Shown here in pieces: positions 34,641 to 45,482 of a stretch of 64,000 nt of DNA. The notes beneath the pieces were generated by a model. That model saw nothing but the letters and a program-made list of their open reading frames with translations, searched no databases and was not told the DNA's origin. Position numbers and translations under genes: made by a program. This DNA comes from Conchocele bisecta (Eukaryota; Mollusca; Bivalvia; Lucinida; Thyasiridae): NCBI GenBank assembly GCA_029237695.1, contig CM055271.1, positions 80,363,488-80,427,487 of the forward strand. Reading direction: 5' to 3'. Within the stretch, counting starts at the first letter, position 1. Each line of letters begins with the position of its first letter.

Positions 34641-35390
34641 TAGTATTTGGCTAATAAACATCACATAGCTGACTATAACATGTCCAGCTGTATCGTCCCT
34701 GTTCACTGCCGTGTCCTTTCCTACCTCTCACACTTTTGAAAAGCAATCTCCTACATAGCTTCGCACGAACAGTTGAATGTCAGGTCATAGTGATATTTAA
34801 CAGATGGTTCGATTAACACTAAGTAAACGTGCTAAGTGGCTCTTTTGTTGGCGGAAAAATTAATCCAACTCTATTGACTAGCTTGCACAACAGAGAAGTA
34901 CCGTTAAAGAGGTTTAACAACAAGAAGGATTGATTACACTCTAGCAAATTATTTGCACGGGTTACCCTGTGAGAGAAAACCCGTAATCAACTCCTTGCAA
35001 ATAATACACCGTGAAGAGAACACCCGTAATTGCGCGCCTCTTTTCTTGGAAAGCACTAGATACCTTGCAAAATGTTTATTTTTTACTATATTCAATATAA
35101 AGTTATTTTAATATTTGGAAAGGGTCTTGACTAATATAGAATGTTAATGTGATTGAACACATTCCAAACATACACTCAAATATGTCTGGCTCATAGAAAC
35201 AGCTGCGTAATTTGGATTTCAAAAAGTTTACATGACGTCACATTTGACGTCACAAAACGTAACGTCAAAACGCGGGAAACACATCACTGTATAACTATTC
35301 ATGCGCACATCACAATTCATTGATTATAATCTAAAATATAGACTAAATGTGCATATATATCCGCCGTGGAAGTGTAATAAATAAGATATT
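34641..35390. other. No gene seen
   Basis: No coding frame I can support. It includes a paired CRE-like motif described separately. A loose repetition of GCAAATTATTTGCACGGGTT and TTGCAAATAATACACCGTG occurs around 34950-35015. Confidence 0.45.
35233..35252. promoter_or_regulatory. Two perfect CRE-type octamers
   Basis: TGACGTCA at 35233-35240 and again at 35245-35252, followed by AACGTCAAAACG. The octamer is the classical cAMP-response element bound by CREB/ATF proteins. No gene is seen downstream, so a regulatory role is unproven. Confidence 0.3.
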
Positions 35391-35537
35391 CCATCGTACA
35401 TGTTTGAATAGCGGAAATAATACACTCGTGTCCGTCGGCGTCCGTGCAAGCAACTCGTTCGCTACGCTCACACGTTGCTTATACGGAAGCCGACGCACAC
35501 TCGTGTATTATTTCCCGCTATTCAAAATGTACGATGT
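35391..35537. mobile_element. 147-bp hairpin MITE
   Basis: CCATCGTACATGTTTGAATA, GCGGAAATAATACACTCGTG and the inverted counterparts pair. The tip holds GCAACTCGTTCGCTACGCTC. Confidence 0.75.
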
Positions 35538-35742
35538 ATGTAATCGCTCTGTGTTCTGAACACGATTAAAAAACGTCACTATTGTATGGGACGACATGCG
35601 AAGAAGCTGACTGGATTATGATCGACTATGTTATGTCTATCATATACTTACATTATAAACATATTCACAAGGTGTCTGGTTATACTGATATGTATATATA
35701 TATGTGCGTACATTTATATGTACTGTTTGGTGATTATGCTCA

Positions 35743-36086
35743 TTTATCCCGTCAACATAGTGCGTATGTGCCGTGCAACACGGTGCCGTGAAACATGTTT
35801 GATATACTGTCAATACGACCTAATCACTGCGTATGAATATGTGCGGTTGTCATACTAGTCGATTCTCCGATTTTGAGGATGCGGCTGGGGTTATTTTTTT
35901 TGCATTTTGAAGCTCTTTGTAATGTTGACGGGATAAATAGAATAGTAGGTTAGTGACGTGAATGGGAAAACATATCTGGCAAGGCTTAGGAAACGGGATG
36001 TGCTCGGCAGAGCGTCGCCCATCCCGTTTCCTGAGCCTTGCCAGATAGTGTTTTCCCATGCACTGCACTAACCTACTTTTCTCTAT
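35743..36086. mobile_element. C+B double-hairpin element, mirror orientation
   Basis: C (35743-35937) starts TTTATCCCGTCAACATAGTG, carries extra internal sequence relative to the 118-bp copies, and ends TGTTGACGGGATAAA. B follows directly (35937-36086). Element order is reversed relative to 11838-12096. Confidence 0.8.
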
Positions 36087-36100
36087 CTATTTTCCTTATT

Positions 36101-36281
36101 ACTGAACCAAAGTATATGTTGTGACCACTCATTTGAACCGTCTCGGCGAGACGGTTCAAATGGTGGTCACTACATATACTTTTGATGAGAAATAAAGAAA
36201 TTCCTGAGCGAGGCTCCCATCCCGTTTCCGTGCCGCGCCAGATATTTTTCCCATTCACGACACTAACCTACTATTCTCTAT
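36101..36281. mobile_element. L hairpin followed by a B fragment
   Basis: L (36109-36182) folds from AAAGTATATGTTGTGACCAC to its complement, with CTCGGCGAG at the tip. 36203-36281 is the right arm of B (CCCGTTTCCGTGCCGCGCCA to CACTAACCTACTATTCTC). Confidence 0.75.
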
Positions 36282-36366
36282 ATATATCAGTATAACCAGT
36301 ATAATGTAATTGGACGATAGACATAACTATTAAAATGCTATAACATATATGTACTGTTTGGTGATG

Positions 36367-37067
36367 ATTTAGAGCAGATCGTAGGCAAGGGTTAACACCG
36401 TCGGACTTCCACGCTGGCGACCCGGTTCGATTCTCAACCAGGGCGTCAGTATCGTCAATATTATTGAGGTACTTTGTATTTCATGCTCTACTAGTCCTTT
36501 CGAATGGGGTCTTTCAAAGGCGGTCGCGTGTATCAGGTTTGAAGGAGAAGCATGCCCACTCAGTATGCACAAAATTTAGTACTATTTATTTTATTGATAG
36601 TGACTCGCGGTATCAAGCTATCTTCATATGCAAATGAGGTATGATCTTTTTTAATTTGTTATACTAATTAAATGCGTCACATGAAAAAATAATATTTTCG
36701 ACATATTATAAAGTATGATCATCGCACATCAAAACAAAAATACAGAGAAAATTAGTAATGTCCGTTAGCATTTTAAGGAAATACGTCTGCTATAAAAATG
36801 TAATGCCAATCAATACGTGGCGTAATAGTGAATGCATATTTATTTTGCCAGAATATGTCTCAGATGATGTCTCTTTTATAAAGAACATTTTGTTCCTACT
36901 GAGTGGACATGTACTTTTAAAGAACCAGATGGGACTATTCTAATAAGAGCTAGGTCCCTGCGGCCGGTTTCCTCTGTATCCACCTCCTGCCTTTCTCTCA
37001 TTCTTGGGAGACGACATGCTAGGTCATCGAGCCAGTGCCGTCGTTAAATGCAAGCATTTACATTTAC
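36367..37067 (+). mobile_element. SINE interrupted by family A
   Basis: 36367-36546 has a tRNA-like region (GGTTAACACCGTCGGACTTC, B box GGTTCGATTCTC). 36924-37067 carries a tail with CATTCTTGGGAGACGACATG and GAGCCAGTGCCGTCGTTAAA, also found in the SINE at 31305-31582. The family A element at 36547-36923 separates them. That both parts belong to one SINE is an inference. Confidence 0.5.
36547..36923. mobile_element. Family A inverted-repeat element, copy 3
   Basis: Left end AGAAGCATGCCCACTCAGTA, right end CTGAGTGGACATGTACTTTT. It is about 100 bp shorter than copy 2, with an internal deletion near the left end. Confidence 0.8.
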
Positions 37068-37147
37068 ATGTTTGGTGATTCGTTTATTAGAAGTGATGAC
37101 TGATTGACATGCATGCCAAAAGTGCGAATCATGAGCCAATAGCATCC

Positions 37148-37577
37148 TACGGAGCCCCGCAGGGGATATGCATTTTGTTTTAGTAATTCGTTCCCACGAA
37201 ATAACAATTCGTTCCCTCGAATTAACAATTTGTTCCCACGAAATGACAATTTGTTCCCTAAATAGCATCCTACGGAGCCCCGCAGTGGATATAGATTTGG
37301 TTTTAGTAATTCGTTCCCACGATATAACAATTCGTTCCCTCGAATTAACAATTTGTTCCCACGATATAATAATTCGTTCCCACGAATTAACAATTCGTTC
37401 CCGTTGGAACGAATTTTTATTTCGTGTGAATGAATTGTGAAATTGAGGGAACGAATTGTTAATTCGTGGGAACGAATTATTATTTGCTGGGAACGAATTG
37501 TTGAATTGAGGGAACGACTTGTTATTTCGTGGTAACGAATTAATAAAATAATTATACGTCCCCTGCAGGGCTCCATA
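37148..37577. mobile_element. Family E foldback-like element, copy 2, with repeated left terminus
   Basis: Outer ends TACGGAGCCCCGCAGGGGAT and GTCCCCTGCAGGGCTCCATA. The left terminus TAGCATCCTACGGAGCCCCG recurs internally at about 37263. This implies a nested or tandemly duplicated arm. Arms are 21-bp AATTCGTTCCC units in opposite orientations. Confidence 0.8.
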
Positions 37578-37672
37578 CAAACCTGCCTTGTGGTTTTATT
37601 ATCGTTATGACATCGGATGCCTTTCCAATTACAAATCTTAAACTGACTGTAACACAGCTACTTATTGCGTGA

Positions 37673-38030
37673 TAATTCCAGCACAAAAATATTTACACAA
37701 TTCCCTAACATTTGATTGGTCCGTAGCAAGTCTCTGTCCAAAATTGATATCCCAGTAAACTCCCATGCCGAACTACTTTTCGTAACCGTCAGGCGCAGTT
37801 AAAATCATTCTTAAGAAAACGGAAAATAAAGACATTTTCTTGACAAATTTATTTCAAATGCTGGAATTATAAGGAATGAATGGCATTTTTGTAGAATTTA
37901 TCGGGGATATAAACTTGGAAAAGTCGCGGGAATACTGGACGAGGCCTTCCGGCCTTCGTCCAGTATTCCCGCGACTTTTCCAAGTTTATACCCCGATAAA
38001 TTCCAAAAAAATGCCATTCATTCCTATAAT
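37673..38030 (-). mobile_element. Family D element, minus-strand copy
   Basis: Module 2 (ATAATTCCAGCACAAAAATA to TGCTGGAATTAT) precedes the full hairpin module, which ends CATTCATTCCTATAAT. The hairpin tip GGCCTTCCGGCC is inverted relative to other copies, as expected for an inverted hairpin. Confidence 0.85.
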
Positions 38031-38031
38031 G

Positions 38032-38535
38032 CTACGGAGCCCCACAGGGGACATGGATATTTTTTTATTAATTCGTTCCCACGACATAACAATTCGTTCC
38101 CTGAATTTAACAATTCGTTCCCTCGAATTAACAATTCGTTCCCACGATATAAAAACTCGTTCCCTCGAATTAACAATTCGTTCCCTCGAATTAACAATTC
38201 GTTCCCATGATATAACAGTTCGTTCCCTCGAATTAACAATTCGTTCCCACGAAATGACAATTCGTTATTTAACAATTCGTTCCCTCGAATTAACAATTAA
38301 TTCCCACGATAGAACAATTCGTTCCTTCGTTCCCACGATAGAACAATTCGTTCCCGTGGGAACGAATTGTTATTTCGTGGGAACGAATTGTTAAATTTCG
38401 TGGGAACGAATTGTTAAATTGAGGGAACGAATTGATAATTCATGGGAACGAATTGTTAAATTGAGGGAACGAATTGTTATTTCGTGGGAACGAATGAATA
38501 AAAACATGAATTCTAAGTCCCCTGCGGTGCTCAGT
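38032..38535. mobile_element. Family E foldback-like element, copy 3
   Basis: Ends CTACGGAGCCCCACAGGGGA and TCCCCTGCGGTGCTCAGTA. About a dozen AATTCGTTCCC units lie in the left arm and six or so in the right, so the arms are unequal. It abuts the D element at 38030 with at most one base between. Confidence 0.8.
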
Positions 38536-38944
38536 ATATATTCACCACATGATGTAAACACTTGATATTTTGATATTTTGGGCACGGTTCCCACTATCAG
38601 GAGCGCCGGAAGCATCATAAGTTCCGGTGAATCGAGTGGGTGCCCCCGCTATCCTCGCCCCGAAGTGTATGTTGTTACCACTCAGGTGAACCGTCGACTG
38701 AGTGGTAACAACATACAAGTTTGATGAGAAATGATAAAAATGTAGAAAAATATATTTACATTCCGGTTTTGTTTTTATACAATTGATGTGAATTACAAAT
38801 ACATGTATGTAACAATTACAATTATTGATCCGGCAGTCATCGGACCTGCCGGATCTGTTCCGACGCCCCTGACTATGCGACCCGTAGCGTGTTGATGCCG
38901 TGAACAGAATTACTGTACACAACCGAAATCTTCATGTCACAGTG
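38536..38944. other. No gene seen; one L hairpin
   Basis: 38663-38721 is an L-family hairpin (AAGTGTATGTTGTTACCACT and complement, GTCGAC at the tip). The rest shows nothing I can support. Confidence 0.55.
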
Positions 38945-39215
38945 TACAGTGGGGTCAGCGTGTAAGTGCACACACGAACGAACACGACAGGTTGGTTCGC
39001 TACCCACCCAAACCAAAGTGTATGTTGTTACCACTCAGTTGAACCGTCTCGCCGAGACGGTTCAACTGAGTGGTAACAACATACACTTTTGATGCGAAAT
39101 GAAACAAATGCAGAAAAATATTTACATTTTGTTTGTATACATGAAATACAGTGGGGTCAGCGTTCCAACCTGTCGTGTTCGTTCGTGTGTGCACTTACAC
39201 GCTGACCCCACTGTA
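38945..39215. mobile_element. TIR element with nested L hairpin
   Basis: 48-bp inverted ends start TACAGTGGGGTCAGCGTGTA and end TACACGCTGACCCCACTGTA. A third copy of the end (TACAGTGGGGTCAGCGTTCC) lies inside near 39148. L hairpin 39016-39089 sits between. TA plus CAGTGGGG ends suggest a Tc1/mariner-type element. Confidence 0.75.
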
Positions 39216-39339
39216 GCATTATCTTGCACCGCCCTGGCCAAGTGCCTGGTAGTGTATACTGTTATGTCGTTATTTGAGGGTTTGTGAAATTTGTTGCTAC
39301 ATTGTTTTAACCAAGGTTGTTTTCATCTATATACCACAT

Positions 39340-40800
39340 ACAATACAACTGGGATTGGTTCCATTTTTCTTCCATAAGCCATATGGCCGCCATCTTGAAA
39401 TTCAAATTGGCCACCATTGAAATTTATATTTCGAGGTTAAAGTCATTATGTGTGGTGTTTTTGCAGCGGAAAACACATTATTATGGACAAGAAATATTTG
39501 CAGAATGAGTTCAATACATTTTGAGATATCAGCTTTCAACATTGGAAATCCAGTATTTATTTTACATTTTTGAATGTCGTGGTACCATTTTGTATTTTCC
39601 TTCAGATTTTTCTCGTATGTCTTTGAACTGAGTCAGCCGAGATTATTTCTAACTGGTATTGTCCTACGAGTAATCTTTATCTTCAAAATGGCCATCGAAA
39701 CTAAGTATGTTATGTACATCGCCACATCAAAGATTTGTTACACATACTACTACTTCTGTGGCTGTAGTTATGTTCTTTCAAATGATATTGTGATTGGAAC
39801 GTGTGTGTCTGCTTCAAAACATATGTATATACAACATATAACAAAACTGAAGTCGGTTCCATTTTTCAAGAGTCACATGGCCGCCATATTTAACTTAAAA
39901 ATGGCCGCCATTGAAATTATTATAGGAATGAATGACCTTTTTGTGGAATTTATCGGGGTATAAACTTGGAAAAGTCGCGGGAATACTGGACGAAGGCCGG
40001 AAGGCCTCGTCCAGTATTCCCGCGACTTTTCCAAGTTTATATCCCCGATAAATTCCACAAAAAGGCCATTCATTCCTTATAATTCCAGCATTTGAAATAA
40101 ATTCATTAAGAAAATGTGTTTATTTTCCGTTTTCTTAAGAATTATTTTAACTGCGCCTGACGGTTACGGAAAGTAGTTCGGCATGGGAGTTTACTGGGAT
40201 ATAAATTTTGGACGGAGACTTGCAACGGACCAATCAAATGTTAGGGAATTGTGTAAATATTTTTGTGCTGGAATTATTCATATTTAACGTCAACGTTATA
40301 TGTGTTGTTTGTAATTATTATTTATTATGGATAAGAATTATTGGCATAATTATTTCAGTACATTTTAAAATAGTGGCCATATTATTTTTAAAATGGCCGC
40401 CATTTAAACTTTACAATCCAATATTTAGTATACATGTTTAATGCAGTGGTGATATTTTGTATATTTCTTCTGCTTATACTCATAATACAATGAACACAAA
40501 CTGTTGAGATTATTGCTAACTAGTACTGTGGTACCAGACACCGTTATCTTCAAAATGGCCGCTGGAAATAAGTGTGTCACATACAGTTCCACTTCGAGGT
40601 TTACATCTATTACGTATTGTATTGTGCATTTAAATGTACATGTATCACGTATCACGTATTGTTGTGGCTTATAGTTATGTTTCGTCAAATGAAATATTGG
40701 TCAGCACATGTGTTTTCCTTTAAAATAATAAGAAAATATGGCAAATCATCCATTTTTTCCAATAAAGTGTATATTGTGGTATTGTACATTGCATTGCAAA
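39340..40800. repeat. Diverged long-period repeat with AAAATGGCCGCC motifs
   Basis: GGTTCCATTTTTC...ATGGCCGCCAT...TTGAAATT recurs at about 39360 and 39855. A TATCTTCAAAATGGCC segment with a shared upstream stretch recurs at about 39675 and 40545. This suggests a repeat unit of roughly 0.5 kb, interrupted by D at 39922-40277. Divergence is too high for exact borders. Confidence 0.5.
39922..40277 (+). mobile_element. Family D element, forward copy
   Basis: Complete hairpin module and TIR module, ending TGCTGGAATTAT. It is inserted in the GGCCGCC-type repeat. Confidence 0.85.
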
Positions 40801-40892
40801 GGTAAATACTCATGTTCTCCATTGCTTCACCACAAATCGCCTGATACGGCGATATGATGCACCATCTGCAGCCTGTTAGAACTGGCATTGCA

Positions 40893-41585
40893 CTAGCAGA
40901 CTGCAACTGGTCTCAACAGTTTGCTGTCTTTATGGAGCCCAACTTGGTCTCCAATGTTTAGCTCGTTTAGTTTTAAATATGCTATGTTATTATTATAGCG
41001 TTTCTGGCTCTCTTGCTGTTGATGACTGGATCTGGTCGTGTCACAAATTGAAACATGTATTGGAACTTCTACCAAGTGGTCAGCAAACTGGATAGAAGCC
41101 GCATAACTCAGTAACTGTGCAGGTAACCATTCCGTGCCGGTCATGGGAGTTTCGATATTCCAGTATACCCAAATATAGGTATTGTACAGTCACCTTTTGT
41201 TTGTACTAAACGGTGTTTCACAATGATTACTGTTCGCTCAGCTAACCCACTGGACCTTGGCTAAATAGAGCACGTGGCATTAAGGAAATCCCAATCTTGT
41301 GCAAAATCAGCAAATTCCTGATAGGCAAATTGCAGACTTGATCCGACTCATGTGTACTTGTTGCACTATGCTTACTGTAAGTCCCATTCAACTGTCCAGT
41401 GGCCATTTCGGATTTCATGTTGTGTTACCAGCAATTCCTTTGCATTCCATGTGGAAATGTTTGTAGCAACATTTTGTCGTAGGTGGACTGGTACATAGTG
41501 TGAGTTTCTTTGGCATTTCAGTTTCTATCTTCATTTGAACATCTTCCTACCATTTTACCAGAACATAATGTATTGCGCTCGAGAG
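40893..41585 (-). pseudogene. Broken Ty3/Gypsy-type retrotransposon integrase
   Basis: Minus-strand frames, interrupted by stops and shifts, follow the order of a Gypsy-type integrase. At about 41540-41585 there are traces of the zinc-binding N-terminus. At about 41460 reads VATNISTWNAKELLV, the start of the catalytic core. At about 41290-41330 reads QEFADFAQDWDF, then at about 41250 SGLAERT, as seen before the core glutamate helix. At 40930-41000 comes the C-terminal LNELNIGDQVGL region after QKRYNNN. At least two in-frame stops are present, so it is not functional. No LTR or reverse transcriptase was recognised next to it. Identification rests on motif order, not on a search. Confidence 0.72.
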
Positions 41586-42666
41586 GAGTCAGAATTACGT
41601 GACTTTCATTTTATCTCTGTAATCCCATAACGCCACTATTTTCTGCGGACATAGCGTTCTGAAATTGAGTTATCCCTTTGGACTCGTTTTCCTAACAGAT
41701 TCAATTTTGCATCTTACCTGTGAATTCATACCCTTAATAAAGCTAGAATATATGTATGTTACTGACTCGTGGAATAGCGTATCATTAACTAGTATGTTTT
41801 TGCCAGCAAAGTGTTTCATTGACAGGCCATATTGCTTCAGCAGCAGTAACATGTGACGACATGAATAGAGTATTTATTTAATAGATATGAGAGGCAAGTG
41901 TGGTCTTACTCCAGTCAGTCCGTACACATAAAGAAACCGTTTCCAGCCAAGTAACATGCCTCATTATTCATGTTCAATCAGAGCATATTAGCTTTCTGCG
42001 AGAAACAATGATATTGAAGCATTAGCCATTGGTTTGTCTTTGTGGCAAACCATAATGCAGTGTCTCTGGCTTTGTCAAGTCATAATATGACAAGTTCAAC
42101 AAGTGAAACGCAATTTGGACCATCAAGACATTTATCACTTTTATATTGACACAGTAGTTGTGATCTCTTAAGACCATATGATAATCGTAAATAATGATAA
42201 TGACCATGGAACTAACAGTGATATTGCCTTTTCAACGTGGCCATTTTCTACAGTTTCCTGCATACAATTATGTATTATGTATAGAGTGTATTCAACCTCT
42301 CCAAAAGTGTTTTGGCAATCAATCTGACATTTTACTCGCGTCGTCTACACATACTGAACATGTGCACATGGCGTTTTAATGCCGAAAAGTCATGTAATCA
42401 TACAAATACTGCATTTTCGACAGTTCTACTACCCTTTCCTGCATACAAGTTTGTGTACGGTATATATGTTATGCAAGCAACTCCTTTGACCTCATTTTGA
42501 GTGTGTGTGCCAGCACTGCCTTTCAAGAACACCAACAAGATGGAGACTATAATGCAGTGTCGCGTGACACGTGCATTCTAGTACATTCTGGAATCCGTAT
42601 AATTGTATATTTGTGATGTGTGGTACTGTGTTGTATTGTTGTGCGTATTATTGATTTCAGATCCCT
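41586..42666. other. No gene seen
   Basis: No supported coding or RNA feature. A weak duplication of a TTTCCTGCATACAA phrase lies near 42256 and 42437. Confidence 0.4.
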
Positions 42667-42671
42667 GTGAT

Positions 42672-42723
42672 TCCACATACCTGTGGTTTCACACACCTGT
42701 GGTTTTTGCACACCTGTGGTTTG
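42672..42723. repeat. Short tandem CACACCTGTGGTTT repeat
   Basis: CACAYACCTGTGGTTT-type units occur three to four times with period about 16-18 bases. Confidence 0.75.
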
Positions 42724-44115
42724 GCATGTACATTTGCCATGTGCAATGTGCATGTAATAAGGGGGCTTATGTTGTATTGGTGGAAATACGTTTATGCGTG
42801 TCATTTTTGCGGATTTTTAATATACGTCTATTTTATGAGCAATGTTTTACTGATGTCACGCCATATTTGCCACAGACTATGCATGTGTGTGGTAGAGAAC
42901 TCGTTGACTGCGTGTGCTGGTTTCGCTAGGGAAAAGATACCTTTTAGTATTACGGATGTCCACTGTCCGTGCCAGCCGAGTTTGTCCGCGTGTCAGTGTT
43001 TCACCAAATAAGGGACCTTCTGTAGGTGAAGCCAGTATACAGCGCAGACCATACCATGGTCTGCCCTGTTATGTATGCTACCGGTTAGTGTTTCAGCATA
43101 GCCTGGTACTGGCCAACACGGATATATCAGATCCCATAATGGTGATGTTTTGTGTCGTGATATTTCCGTAAATGACCACGATATTTGAGTTTAGTATGTG
43201 CTACACTCTCATTTGAGTGTATAGCCGTAGGACCGTTATGGAGGGGTTTGGCGGGGCCAAGAAGCGACCTTCGCATTGTCGAGACCAGTCGAGTAGATTT
43301 CGGATTATGAGATCTGGGTCTATAGTGAGCAGATTTATGGTAGTGTGGGGTATACCATGTTGGATGGTATTTATTCCACGAGGGCTGTACACTGGTTTGG
43401 TTGAATTTAAGGCTTTCGTGGGAACATATATTTATGCCAAATATAACCCACGGGTGACATGGCAAAAGCCATGGTTTTGTAGTATTTATGTGAGATGTCG
43501 TACGAGGGGTAGGCATATTCATTATTCCGTGCATGGTTTCACTGGTGCGTATATAAGCGATGTCTCGCTATGTGTTGGCGGGACACATATTTTCTAGTTA
43601 CAGAAGACTAGTACTGTATTCACCAGTGACACGGAAGATTTTGGTGGTATGTACCTAAACATTTATTTCAGCTGTGATTTGCCGTTGCTCGATTTCGATT
43701 CCCGTTTTATTTTAGGTCTGTTGTGCATCCTGTCTGTCTGTCTGTGCGTATTCGTGTCCAGTTATTGGAGATTCATTTCATTTTTGTAGCCTCTTGAGAA
43801 CGCTCCAGCGAGCCACATTGGACGTTTTGGTCCACTCGTTTGAGGGCAGACCCAGTCAGTGCAGAGTATCGGGTCGTCCGAGTGTCCGTACGTCTGTCTG
43901 GCGCAGTGTGTGTAGCAGCTCCGGGTACAGGCCTGTATAGAGCAGTGTGTGATAGCTACCTCGCGTTCAGCAGACAGTCACAGCCATAGTTTAGTGAAGT
44001 GAAACGCCTTACACACATATCATATAATTATACTACCACCGAGTTGAATGTCACCTAAGTGAAACTTTTCCCGGCGTCTTAGCCAACGTGATAATCGCCA
44101 TTTTTGTATTATATC
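42724..44115. other. Unassigned region with overlapping short open frames
   Basis: Frames of 108-135 codons occur on both strands (plus 42603-42929, 43217-43597; minus 43127-43534). None shows a domain I recognise, and the overlap on opposite strands argues against all being real. A TATA-like GTATATAAGC lies at about 43550. Because a primer-binding-like site follows at 45110, this could be part of a long LTR, but its 5' border is not identified. Confidence 0.35.
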
Positions 44116-44304
44116 GGAACTTTACATCCGGTCTACCACTTCCGGTATTACAACCCATTGATTCACCATGGATACTTTACATCGGGTCTACCACATCCGG
44201 GTTGCTACAGTCGAGTGATACCATAGGAACTTTACATCTGGTCCACCATTTCCGGAGATAATACTACCTGTGGAACTTTACTTCCGGGAACCAGCTTCCG
44301 GAAC
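44116..44304 (+). repeat. Four irregular GGAACTTTACATCCGG repeats
   Basis: GGAACTTTACATCYGG followed by TCYACCA and TTCCGG occurs at about 44116, 44170 (GATACTTTACATCGGG), 44225 and 44271, spaced 46-55 bases. Repeated GGAA and TTCC cores could be protein-binding sites or a decayed minisatellite. Confidence 0.7.
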
Positions 44305-44947
44305 ATTATCGTTATTGACTATCATGTGATGTAACCACATCCGGCTTTGACTTTGACATTCATACTTTGGAAATATATTGCATAGGCAATACATATGTAT
44401 ACTTTGATAGTGTATGGTAATACTCCTATCATGGCATATCATGGCTAAAGGATTGTAGTAAGACTACATATATTGTTTATGGATTAATCCACTTGAAGTT
44501 GGATTATAGCCATATTGTTGACTAGACCTCATATTGCGGGTGAGGCAGACCTTGGGACCTTGATACTCAGAGGTTACACTATCTATTGAGATACGCCAGC
44601 ACTGGGGGTAGCTCAGATGATTGTCATTTGTCCTCCAATGTTCGTTATGCCATGTTATACTTGTATGTTATTTCACTTTGATTAGCGATCATCAAAGTAC
44701 TTGTGCATTCATACTATTGTCCACTACGGGACCATTGAGATACCACATACCGAGTTTATTCGTCTATAACTTTTAAGTTGCGTTAAAGTATAACAGTCGA
44801 TTGGCTTACAACCTTGTAGTAATTGAATAGTGTCATGCACAGTACAGTGATGTTCGCATATCAATGTATCATGTATTCCTGTGTGTTCCCCATGTAATAT
44901 AGTGTACATTATAAGTGATTAAGTGACTACGTGTACTTATCTACGCT
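44305..44947. other. No gene seen
   Basis: Nothing supported beyond possible membership in the LTR-like unit ending near 45109. Confidence 0.4.
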
Positions 44948-45482
44948 GGCCTATCCCTTACACTTCAACTGCATTGTTACCACTTTTCGTTCGTCAGATC
45001 AAGCTATATTGGCCATAACGTCATAACAATTGAAGTATACTTGGTTCATATGATAATTGGGGGAGACAATTTGTCTCGATCATTCCTGACCTTGGTAATG
45101 ACTTGACAATGGTGTCAGAAGTGGGGTTTTGTTTCCTCTTTTTATAATCGGTTTCTTCAAAGCAGTTGAAGTAAGGAGGCTAGAATAGCTGTACCCCTAG
45201 TGTCGTCAAAATTCAATCTTGTATTTGTTTGCCTTGGGAGTTAATGTAAGATGCCCTCCAACACTTAGGCACTAATACATCACCACATACATGATTTGAC
45301 TACCTAGGTACAGAACATGACGTTATGGCCTATCCCTTACACTTCAACTGCATTGTTACCACTTTTCGTTCGTCAGATCAAGCTATATTGGCCATAACGT
45401 CATAACAATTGAAGTATACTTGGTTCATATGATAATTGGGGGAGACAATTTGTCTCGATCATTCCTGACCTTGGTAATGACC
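44948..45482 (+). mobile_element. LTR-like direct repeats, deleted retrotransposon remnant
   Basis: About 156 bp starting GGCCTATCCCTTACACTTCA is repeated nearly identically at 44948-45103 and 45327-45482 (offset 379). Both copies are followed by TTGACA. The first copy is followed by TGGTGTCAGAAGTGGGG, a typical retroelement primer-binding site. The simplest reading is the 3' part of a 5' LTR, a heavily deleted interior, and a truncated second LTR. A plain tandem duplication is the alternative. Confidence 0.5.
45110..45126 (+). promoter_or_regulatory. Primer-binding-site-like motif
   Basis: TGGTGTCAGAAGTGGGG directly follows TTGACAA at the end of the first direct repeat. This wording is common after LTRs in Ty3/Gypsy elements, where a tRNA 3' end primes minus-strand DNA. 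Confidence 0.5.

Noticed and set aside
37044..37580. 178- and 170-codon frames with NSFPR or RGNELL repeats
   Set aside because: The 21-bp foldback subrepeat is stop-free in several frames and a multiple of 3.
43127..43597. Opposing frames of 135 (minus) and 126 (plus) codons as genes
   Set aside because: They overlap each other, show no domain I recognise and have no supporting context. Kept only as an unassigned region.
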